A DNA stretch of 64,000 nucleotides, taken from Caldilineae bacterium (lineage in GTDB: Bacteria; Chloroflexota; Anaerolineae; JAAEKA01). The number at the start of each line of letters is the position of its first letter. Within the stretch, counting starts at the first letter, position 1. A program made the position numbers and the translations under genes. Location: assembly GCA_020634555.1 (NCBI GenBank), contig JACKBK010000008.1:60925-124924 (forward strand), read 5' to 3'. This document shows positions 24,780-36,700 of the stretch, one piece after another. Under the pieces are notes generated by a model that saw only the letters and a list, made by a program, of their open reading frames with translations, was not told the origin of the DNA and made no database searches.

Positions 24780-27700
24780 ATGAAACAGAAGAACCACAAT
24801 AAGGCACTCATAGTCACCGTGATAGCAGCGGTCCTGATCGGCCTGGCATCGATTGGTGCTAGCTTGCCTGCCGAAGCTGACGAACCAACACCGGCTGCCG
24901 CGGTTCAGGACGCGCTGGACGCGGTCCGTGCCTCGAAGTCGCACCGCTTCTCGGCGGAGGTCCGTGAACAGGTGACGGCGGTCGACGCGCCTGCCGGCAG
25001 CGAGCCTGTCAATCTGACCATGCTGCTCGACGGCGAGGTCGCCGAGCCGGGACATGCCCGGCTGACCCTGACACACTCGCTCAACGGTCGCGACGAGCAA
25101 ACAGAGATCGTGCAGGTCGGCAACCAGGCTTACGTTCACCGGCAGGGAAACTGGAGCCGCATTCCCGACGCGCTCGGCGCAGCCGGGCCGGCCGCCGACG
25201 CCGTTGCGCTGTTGGACGCCGTGACCGAGGTCCAGCGCCTGCCCGATGCGCCGAGTGCAGCAGGGGTGTCACGCCACTACACGTTCGCCATCGACCGCGA
25301 CCGCTACGCGGCGTTGATGCAAGCGCGGCTGGAGAAGCTGCTCAGCCAGGAGTCCGGGATCGACGTTCGCATCGCCCAGCGTGCCGCCGCTGCTACGACC
25401 TACTGGAACGTGGCCGGTACGGGCGATCTGTGGATCGGCGAGGACGGCCTGCCGCAGCGGTTGCAGCTCGACCTGGCGCTGCCTGAGGTGACGGCCGGCT
25501 TCGATGCCCGTTTGCAGATGCAGGTCGATTACCGCGATTTTGGCGCGCCCATTGCGCCGGTCGAGGCGCCGGGATTGAACGGCGCAGCAACCGCAGCCGC
25601 AGCCACCCCTGATGGCGCGCTCGCCACGACGTTCCTGGAGCAGCTTGTGCTCCCGGCGGCCCTGGCCGCGCTGCTGCTGGCCGTTGGAGTCCTGGCCGTG
25701 GTCGTGATCCGCCGCCGGGCGGGCTATGTTGCGGTCGCCATCGGCATGACCGTGGTCTTCGTGTTCGGGCCGTTGCTGCAAACCGGCGCGGCAGCGAGTT
25801 CGCTGGATCGTCTGGCAGCGCTGCAGGAGCCGCCTCTGCCGGATGATCAGGCTGCCGACTTGCCAGCCTTAGACTCGGCGCAGCTTCAGGCGGCAGCAGC
25901 CAGGCTGGCCGGTCCCGACGCCGTGACCGACGAAGTCAGCGACTGCGCCATCATCCCCGGCGGGTTGCCGGCCACCGATGACCAGGACCAGGACGGCATG
26001 GACAACCTCACCGAGAGCTGTCTGGGCACCGACTACAACCACGCCGACAGTGATGGCGACACCATCACCGACACGTTGGAGCTGCAAGGCTTTGTCCTCA
26101 ACGGCGTCACCTGGACCACCAACCCCAAGATGCGCGACTCCAACCTCGATGGAATGGACGACGTGGCGGAATGGAACCCCAACTGGACGACCCAGGATGC
26201 CAGCACGCTGGACCCCGACCACGACGGCGTTCCGAACCCGTGGGACGATGACAACGACGGCGACGGCGTCGTTGACTCGCTGGACAACTCGCCGTTTACC
26301 GTTCTGCCCTACAAATCGTCCTACGAGTTGAAGGTCACCAAGCCGACCTCGACGCTTCATCAGAACACTTACGTCTACGTGGATCTGCTGGTACAGCCGG
26401 CGGACGCGTCACATCTGCGCTACAACACGACGCCGCTGGACTGGCCTTCCGACGACAAGGGACAGATCCAGGACCTGGACAACTCGGCGGACGACGTCAC
26501 ACTGTTTCCCATGATCCAGTTCACCACCGCTGTTCCGCCCAGCCTGACTAAGCAGTACGGTTATCTCGTCAGCGGGCCGGACAGCAACGGGCTGTACCAG
26601 GTCATGGCGCCGCTCACGGCCGTCGGCGCCAACGGCGCCATCGACGCCTTCCGGGCGCACATGGGGTTTACCGCCAGCGAGACCACGTTCGGCCTGGACC
26701 TCACCAGCGTCAAGGTCGGCTGGCTCGCGCAGACCAAGACCGACGAAAAGACAACCCAGCGCGTCTTCCACCGGATATATGGCAACTTCGGATACTATAC
26801 CAACAGCACGGTGATCAAGACCACCGACGAGGTGGCCGCCTCCTATTATGAGCCGTCGATCCGCGTGGTGGGGCTGAGCGTCACCGAGAGCGAGGATGTC
26901 GAGGTCGCGCTGTTCGGCGCACCCAACGCCCCCGAAACCAGCACCACGACCACCGACGAGGGCACGGTGATGTCCAACCTGATGGCGGGCCTGAATTCCA
27001 GCTACCTCTACAACGTGCAGCCCGACCTGCCTACCATCGTGGACCGATTTTCCAGCGCCAGCACGCCGGCAACTGAGACCTGGGGCGTCACGCCGCCGCT
27101 GGCCACCACCTACGACACCTACGACCATCGGGAACAGGCGCTGGCGACCACCACCATGACCACCACGGTGGACTTCCTCAACGCCAACTACAGCCACAGC
27201 CGCACGCCCATCGTGGCGCTGGGCTACCAGGAGACCACCGGCGCGCTGGGGCTGGAGAGCGGCGGCGTGTCCGTCTCCGGCAGCAAGATCACTGCAAACC
27301 TGTCGGACAACGTCCTCTCGACCATGCGCCAGATCGAGATCACCCAGTACCAATGGCAGTCAGGCTCGCAAAGCTGGACCGCGTTGACCATGGATGGAGC
27401 GCTGGCCGAGCTGGCTGATCGCTATCCAAACCAGGAGCAGCAATCTACCAAGACCACGGTCGATTACCTGGTGCTGCACTACTACGCCGGGCTGGTGAAC
27501 TACATCGAGCGCAACGGTGTTGTACTGGTCGGCGCGCAGGCCGACGACCAGGCGATCTTCGACTGGCTGGACCAGCCGCAGCAGGTGTCGCTGCCGGGCT
27601 ACGTGGACAGCACCTTCCAGCTTAGCCAACTCGAGTCGCTGAGCACCACCTACGGCGACGCGCGCGGCTGGCAGGTCTGGCAGGACGGCCTCGATACGCT

Positions 27701-30700
27701 GGGACTGCCGGGCATCGACAACTACCTGTCACAGGTGAGCGACACCCGCGACCGCCTCGCGCCCAAGGGCCGTTCGATTCCCGACGGCTATAGCTGGGGG
27801 CTGCGCGTGCCCCAGTCCTCGCTGCAACAGGTAGCTGGCTCATTGCAGACTATCACCGACGCGGCTGAGAACGGTGCGGCCGTCTGGCACGCCGCCAACC
27901 AGACCAACGCCAGCGCCAGCGTCGGCACCATCATCAAGCCGACCGGTAGTTGGCTGATGTTCACCAACTACGACGTCAATATCCAGGCCATGCAGGTCGC
28001 GATGAACAGCGGGTTCCAGGTTGCGGTGACCGTCACTACCGTGGTCGCTATCCTGCTGCTGGCGCCGGTGATCGCCGTCTCCACTTTGTTGACCGTTTTT
28101 GGCGTCAACACAGGCATCGACGGCATTCTGGACGACATCGCGCAGTGGGTGGCGGGCCTGATCTCCAACTTCTCTCTCTACTCGGAGCTGGATTCCAACA
28201 ACCCGCTGACCAGCAGCTCAACCAGCATCGCGCTGGGTAACACGGACGAAGGCATCGTCATCGGCAACCCGCTGACCATGCAGACCGATTTCACCGGCGT
28301 GGTCGTCAAGGGGCCAGGCAAGCACGAGTGGAACTGGACCCACAGCCGCAGCGGCAACGTCGACGATGTGAAGCAAAGTTCGGCCTACGGAGAGTGGCGC
28401 TTCAGCGGCGCGAGCGCAACCGTCACGCCGGTGGTGCCGACGCCGGTACACTACAACTGCACCATCTCCAACGATAAGGGGTACTGCAAGAGCCACGCCA
28501 CGGTGACAATCACGCCGGAGCAGGCGGTGCGCAATCTTACCCTCAAGATCACCACCGTGGTCCGCTACAGTTTGCGCTACCAGTCGTGTTATGGTGTCAA
28601 CTTCATCTACGATTACTGCGAAGCGAAGACCACCTCTGGCGTTGCGCCCTCCTCAGGGAACACCACGGACTACAACAAGGCGACCAGCACGCTCTACGTC
28701 GATGTTCTCCCGAACTCGCTCGGCGGCCTGTGGGACTGGTCGGAGCTTGACAACTGGGATGCCGACGGCGACTTCCTCTGCAACGGCAACCACAACACGC
28801 CGCATCCCTCGGCCTGCATCGGCTGGGAGAGCACCTACTGCCCCAACGGTGTGCTGCCCAACAACGCCACCAGTACCTGCACCAACGTCTGGGACAGTGA
28901 TGGCGACGGTCTCAGCGACGGCGACGAAGCAATGCTGGGCAGCAACGGCCTGCGCGCCGACAGCGACAACGACGGCCTGACCGACTACCAGGAGCTGCTG
29001 ATCGGCACCTCGCCCACCAAGTCGGACTACGACGGTGATGGGCTGAAAGACGGCGAGGAGGTCTGCTACGTCAACGCCAGCGGACAGCAGGTCGGCGGCT
29101 GGGAGGTCACGACGTTGGGTTCGGGCGCCGGCTTCAGCTACTGGACATGCTCCAGCCCCACCGACGCCGACTACGACGGTGACAAGCTGAACGACAAGGC
29201 CGAGCGCGCTATCGGCACCAGTCCGATAGCGGCCAACACCGCGCCGCGGCTGACCCAGCAGGTGCTTTCGCCGGTCTACGAAGACCCCTACGTCCCCGGT
29301 GCAGCCGCGGTCACGATCCTCGGCCCAGGCGACGCGATGCAGGAGCAGTTCCATCTCTTCAACGACATCGGCGCCGCGCTGGACACGACGCTGAGTTGGT
29401 GCGCGCCCAGCGGAACATTCGACGCGCTGGCGGTCACCGACGTAACCGCGTCCAGCGGCTATTCGCTGCCTTCGCCGACCACCGCAACGGTCGGCGGCGA
29501 CGACTGCACGCAATGGGACCTCAGCCAGAGTCTGCTCTATCCCGGCGAGGAGTTTACCGTTACGCTGCAAGCACCCACGCTGGCCAGCGCTGCCAGCGGC
29601 GCGGTGGACCAGACATTGACACTGCCCTTCACCGATCCCACAGACCCATCGATCCAGCGCCAGGCGCAGGCCACCGCGCCGGTCATCATCGACAACACGC
29701 CGCCGGTAGCCGTCCTCAATGACCCGCCGCCCGACGACACAACCATCACCAACGCCAGCAGCTACCTCATCACGGGATCGGCCAGCGACCTGCCCAGCGA
29801 CTCGTGGGTCTCGCTGGTAGAAGTCTCGGCGGCAGGCAGCGGTTGGCAGTCGCTGAACCAGACCCAGGTCTTTACGTGGACGTGGACCCTGCCGGCCAGC
29901 GATGGTTCGTATACCGTGCAGGCGCGCGCCACCGACGTGGTCGGCAACGTGCAGACGACGCCGGCCAGCGCTACGGTGGTCGTCGATCGCACCGGCCCCG
30001 CCACCAGCATCACCAACCTGACCGACGATGAAGTGATCACCAACCTGACTCTGGATGGGCAGGGCGGCGCCACCATCCCGGTCGATATCCTGGCCAACGA
30101 CCTGGCATCAGGCGCTGCTGCGGCAGCCGGCGTCGAGGTGATCCAGGTTAGCATCGACGGCGGGCCGTGGGAGCACATCTGGTCCGCGCGCAGCGACGCC
30201 CCGCCGACCCAGTCCACCGCCTACTCGTGGCAGGTATACGCCGGCGGCGGCGGCACGCACACCATCGCCGCGCGCGCCATCGACGCCCTTGGGCAGGCCG
30301 GCGACGCGACCACCGTCCGCGTCGTTCTCGACATCCTGCCGCCGACTGTGAACCTGGGCAACTACGTATCGAACGTGCCGACCGGCCAGTCCACTTCCCT
30401 ACTCGGCCATGCCGACGACATCGGCAATGCGCCGCTGCCGGCCAGGCCGGCCGACCTGAGCGGTGCGCTGGACAGCCAGGACGACGCCACTGTTTGGCTG
30501 GAGGCGTCAGGCGTGGGTGACCTGTCGGGTGCGACCGTCACCTGGATCGGCGACATGAACGGCGACAACCGCGCCGACGCAGCGATCGGTATGCCGGCTT
30601 ACAACGGCGGCGCGGGCAAGGTCGTTATCCTCTACGGGCGCGCCGGCGACTGGCCGGTGCCGCCGAATGTCGAGGCACTGGAAGCATCGACTTCCAGCCT

Positions 30701-33700
30701 TGTCGCCAGCGGAGCCAGCGGGCTGGGCAAATACGTCGCGCCGGCCGGCGACGTCAACGGCGACACGTTGAGCGACCTGCTGGTGGGCGATCCGGGCAAC
30801 AACCGCGTCTACGTGGTGTTCGGCCGCTACGGCGGAACCGGTGCTTCGTGGGACTTGTCTGCGCTGGCCAGCAGCAGCAACAGTGGCCGCGGCGCGATCC
30901 TGACCGGCCAGAGCGGCACCGTGGGTCAGTGGATCGCGGCCGCCGGTGATGTCAACGACGACAAATACGGCGACCTGCTGATCGGCACGGCGAGCCACGC
31001 CTACCTGGTGGCGGGGCGCAGCCGGTTCTCGTCCCAGACATTCACCATCGACAACGGATCGGCTGCGATCATTCCGTTTGCCGCGGCCTCGGGTGCGGTC
31101 GCGACCGGCGTCGGCGACCTGAACGACGACGGTCTGGCCGATTTCGCGATCAGCGACCCGGCCAACAGCTACGGCGCCGGCGCGCGCGTCTACCTGTTCC
31201 TCGGTTCCGCCGACTACCGCGGCGCGGCCAGCATCGCGCTGACGCCCGCCAGCGATTCCGCGGCATCGTTCGCCGGCTCCAGCCAGCCCGGCAAACAGGT
31301 ACTCGCGCTGGGCGACGTGGACGGCGACGGTTTGGACGACCTGCTGTACAGCGACGGCAACGCCCCGCGGCTGGTCTACGGCCGCGCAGCGGCTGACTGG
31401 GGACAGGGCTACGGCGGCGACGTAACGCTGAGCTACAGCCCGGCCGCTTCCGGTGTGCTGGCCGCGCCGGGCGACGTCAACGCCGACGGCCTGAACGATC
31501 TGGTGCTGGGGACGTCCGGCAACCAGGCATACATCGTCTACGGCAACGCCAGTCACCCTAGCGCATTTCCAATTGCCGCAACGATCAGCGACGCGGCAGC
31601 CGTGGCGTCGGCGCCCTACGCTGCCGGCTCCGACCTCAACTGCGACCTGTCGTCCGACCTGCTCATCGTGCCACCCGACGCCGGCGGCAGCCAGGAAGCC
31701 ATGGGCGAAATCGGCCACGGGCCGGTTCCTCAGCCTGATGCGGCGGGACTGCCCGTGTCCGCGCCAGCCGGTCGGGCTGCCGTTTCAGCCGGTCCATCCC
31801 GGCGCGCGGCGGAGGCAGCCGACACGGTCTACGTCTCGGCGACCTATTGCGCGGGTTGTAACAACGACGGCCACACGTGGGGAACCGACGCCTTTGCGAC
31901 GATCCAGTCGGCCATCGACGCCGGCGGGCAGAACATCTTCGTCCTGCCCGGTGTGTACGAAGAACAGATCGCGCTGGCTGACGGGGTAAATCTTGTCGGC
32001 TCCGGGCCAGAGGTAACGATCCTCGCGCCGCCGGCCGGCGCGGGCGCCTCAGCTGCCGGCCGCGCGCCGGCTTCCGAGCTAGCCGAAAGCTCGCTGGTTG
32101 GCTACTGGCCCTTTGACGGCTCGCTGGCCGACGACACCGGCAACGGCAACAACGGCACCTACGCCGGCCACAACGGCGGGGCAACCTACTCCACCGACGT
32201 GCCCGCCGCGCTGGCTGGCGGCTCATCCATCGACTTCCAGGGCGGCGAGGCCATCATGGTCAAACACTCCGACTCGTTGCTCTTCGACCAGGTCTTCACC
32301 GTCGCCTTCTGGGTCCAGGGCACGGCCGCCGAGATGGCCGGCAAGACCATGGGCAAGCCCGGCAACACGGGTGCCGGCGAGATCAAGTGGGAGGTTCAGG
32401 ACGCCGACGGCAGCGGCAACCGCAGCCGCATGGCCACCTACAACAGCCCGGGCTGGGACTTCGGCCCAGAATACGACGCGTCGGACGTCGGCTGGCGACA
32501 CGTGGCGTATGTGGTCCGCATCCAAAACGGCGTGCGCTACCAGGACCTGTATCTCAACGGCGCGTACGTCAGCACGGTGGGTGGCAACCGGGCGACAAGC
32601 AGCCTTGGCAACACGACGCCGCTCTGGTTCGGCAGCGGTGGGGATGGCGGCTTTTCGAACCCCAGCTTTACTACCAGCGGCTTGCTGGACGACGTGGCGC
32701 TGTGGAACGAGGCGCTGAGCGCCGATGACATCGCGGCGCTGGCATCGGGCGCCAAAAGCCCGGCCGACTGGATCAACCGCCCCATGGTCAGCGCCGGCAT
32801 GGCAGGCAGCGCGCGCGTGGCGCACATGACCATCGAGGGTGACGACCGGTATGACGGCGTGCGCGTCAAGCAGGGCGACGTCACTTTGCAGCGCCTGGTG
32901 ATCCGCAACACCAATGTCGCGGTATCGTCGGATGGCAACCGCGCGGCGGTGACGTTGATCAACAACTCCGTGGTCAACAACGTGGACGGCGTCCACACCC
33001 GCAACTGCGGCAGCCTCGACCAGCGCAACACCGTGCTGGCGTACAATCAGGGCGCCGCGGTCGATCTCGAAAGCTGCGGCGCGACCGCTCCCGTGGCCGT
33101 CTGGTCGTTCGATGAGGGCAGCGGCGCGACCGCCTTCGACGACAGCGGCAACGGCCACGATGGTGTGCTGACCAACGGCGCCGGCTATTCGACCAGTTCC
33201 GCGCCTATCGGCACAGAGAATCCCTACGCGCTGACGCTGGACGGTGAGGATGACTACGTGCGCATCGCCGACTCCGACGCGCTGGACTTCGACACGTCCG
33301 ACGACTTCACGGTGTCGGTGTGGATCAAACCCGGCTCAACCCAGTTCCCGTCAGGTTCGAACCACGACAGCGACGTGGTCGAGAAGTGGAGCCAGCACCA
33401 GGCCCGCTACCCCTTCGTGATCCGCTACTACAACCAGAACGCGGGCAGCAACGAAGGCAAGGTATACATCGAGCGCTACGACGGCAGCCACGCGCCGAAG
33501 ATCACATCCTCGTCGTTCATCAACGATGGCCAGTGGCATCAGGTCGTTTTCGTGCGCTCCGGCGGCGACACGGGCACGCTCAACCTGTACGTGGACGGCG
33601 TGCTGGAAGGCTCGACCGCCGACACCACCACCGGGTCCACTGTCAACAACTCGGACCTGTTCATCGGCCAGCGCGGCGACAACATCAACCGCTTCAACGG

Positions 33701-36700
33701 TCTGGTGGACGACCTGCAGATCTACGACCAGGCGCTGTCGGACGTGGCGGTGCGCAACCTGTTCAGCGGCGGGCGCAGCAGCGGCAGCGTGACGCGCGAC
33801 TACGACCTGTTCTGGCGCAACGGCGCCGATCTGACCATCGATGGTACACCGGTGGATCAGCCTGCGCCCGGCGATGTCTTCGCCGATCCGCTTTTCGTCC
33901 AGTCCTCGATCAACAACTACCAACTGCTGACTGGCTCGCCGGCCATCAACGCCGGGGATCCCGATGATCCGACGCCGCCGGCTACCGGCGGACGGGTGGA
34001 CATCGGCGCCTGGCAGCACGCCCAGGCTGCCTTCTACGCCGACGACAGCTACTGCGAAACGTGCATCAACGACGGGCTGGACTGGCAGGTGGACGCCTTT
34101 GACTTGGTCCAGGATGCCATCGACACCGCGGCGACGACCATGGCGCAGGCATTCGGCCAGGGAACGAAATCCACCTACACCATCGGCGTCGGGCCGGGCA
34201 CGTACAACGAGGCACTGACGCTGCCCAGCTACACGCGGCTGGCCGGCAGCGGCGCCGACGACACCATTATTCAGGGATCGAGCGCGGGCAGCGCGGTCGT
34301 GTTGTCGGGAACGACGCAGTCCGAGGTCAGCGGTGTGACCATCACCGGCGCCGGCGATGCGGCCATCCTGGCCACCGGGTACTCCAACAACATCACAGTC
34401 ACCCGCAGCCTGATTACCGGCAACGGCAACGGTATCGTGTTTGAGGACGGCTCGTCAGGCACCACCTTCAACAACACCATCGCCGGCAACAGCGGCTCGG
34501 CCGTGCTCGCCAGCGGCAGCGGCTCCTGGGCCGGTGTGCACAACAGCATTCTCGCCAACAATGCCACCGGGCTTGCAACTGCGGGTTCCGGCGCGATCTT
34601 CAACGACTACAACCTGCTCGATGGAAACACCCATGACTATCAGGACGGCGGCGGCACCGGGCTGGTTCAACGGAGCCACGAGATCACCGGCCAGGATCCG
34701 CTGTTCATCGATCCAGCCGCGGGCGACTATCGGTTACAGGCCAGCTCACCGGCCGTGGACAGCGGCGAACCGTTGGCGCCGGTTCCGGTCGGCGGCGGAT
34801 CTGTGTCTGACATCGGATACCACGAGGTGTTGGCCGTGCCGCTGACGCTGCTGTTCGGTGTCGAAGGAACCACCTGCGTGGATGGCAGCTCGGGCATGGC
34901 GTCGGTGGAGGTTGGCATCAGCCATGTCATCGATGCCAGTGAACCGTTGACGGCCACCGAGCCTTCTACGTGGTCGGCGGCCACGTTGACCACGCCGGGT
35001 GAAACCGGGTCCTACTGGGACACCGGCGTGACCCCGGCGGAGGGCGACGGCCTGTACCGGCTCTACGCTCAGGGCGACGATGGCGCCGGCAATGATACCG
35101 GCCCGCTGTACATCAGCTCGTTCATTGCCGACGGCACAGCCCCGACGGTGAACTGGACCTGGCCGCCGCAGTCGTCGCTATCGACGAACTATCCGGCCTT
35201 CGAGCTGGAAGCCGAGGTCAGCGACTACGTGCCGACCGGCTCCGGCCAACGCTTCAACGTCGCATCGGTCTCCTTCGAGGTCAACAGTGCGTCGGTGGAT
35301 GCCGACTGGGTGGACGACGGCTGGAGCGAGGCCAGCGGCCTGCCGCGCAGCTATCGGGCGATCATCGGCGGCGTCAGCGGCACGCTCAGCGTCGTCGCGG
35401 TCGCCCGCGACCAGGCCGGCAACGAAACTCGCAGCGAGACGCGCACGGTCACCGTGGTTGACAGCGGCGACTCGGCGGTGATTACGTCGCCGTCGCTGGC
35501 TGGCGACACCAACGACCCGGTGATTGCCCTGACCGGCTACGCCCGCTTTGCCAATCCCGGCACCAACGCGCAGGTTGTCCTGACCGTGCCCGGCCAAAGC
35601 ATCAACGTCACCGCACAGCTCGCTGACCCAACGGCAGCCATCAGCGCCTGGACCGCTGATGTAACACTGCCGGGCGCAGGCGTCTACGAGATCGTCGCCA
35701 CCGCGTCGTCGGGCGCCGGCCAGCACACACCGGAGGCCGACCTTGAAGATCACGTCTTCGTCAGCGTCACCTACACGCCGCCCACGCTGGTCGTCACCTC
35801 CCCCGACGACGGCGACCTTGTCTACGACGCGCTGGACATCGCTGGCAGCGTGACAACCGGCGCCACCGGCCTGCGCGCGATGGAGATCAGCCTGGACGGC
35901 GGCTTTACGTGGCAGTCGCTGGTGGTGGCCGGCGACGGAAGCTGGAGCAGTACCTGGCCGGCGCCGGCAGATCAGGACTTCGCTGGCTACGAGGTTCTCT
36001 TCCGCGCCACCGATCTGGCGGGCAATGTGGCATCGCAGAGCCGCCGCTTCTTCGTCGACAACCAGGGACCAACGGCCTTTACTCCGGTGACACTGGACCC
36101 TGCACCGGGCAGCCATGTGGAGGTCGGAACAACGTTGAACGTCACCTGGCAGCCGCCAACAGACGGCAGCGGCAGCTCGGAGATGCTCTATGCGACCAGC
36201 ACTGCAACTGACACGGTCCCCTCGACGATTGCCAGCGGCACCTCGTGGTCGGGAACCCTGGACACCGCCGGCACATGGTACTTCCACCTGATGGCAGAGG
36301 ACGCAGCCGGCAACCAGACGCATACCTACTACGGCCCGTACTACGTGGGAGGCAGCACAACCGCAGAAAGCAGCGCTGGCGGTTGGGTGCAGTCGATCAT
36401 CGTCGATGGCTACCTCGACCTGGTGAACCGGGAGTGGATCCCCGAAACCGAGCAACTGGACGTCGATCCGCGTTGGGGCCAGGCGCAGGTGTTGTACACG
36501 ACCTGGGACTCGTCCAACCTGTACCTGGGGCGGCAAGGCTCGCTCTGGAGCGCTGATGGCGTTGGCTGGTTCTATCTCGATACAGGTCCCGGCGGCACGA
36601 CCAAGTCGGTTCGCTGGCCGGACCTCACCCTGCCGATGGAGGCAGACTACGCCATCGAGATTATCAACCGCGATGACCGCACACTGTGGCGATTCGACGG

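Noticed and set aside
26000..26300. Possible CRISPR or simple tandem DNA repeat in the Asp-rich regions
   Set aside because: The repetition is at protein level (calcium-binding DxDxDG units) with varied DNA; no regular direct repeats with unique spacers exist.
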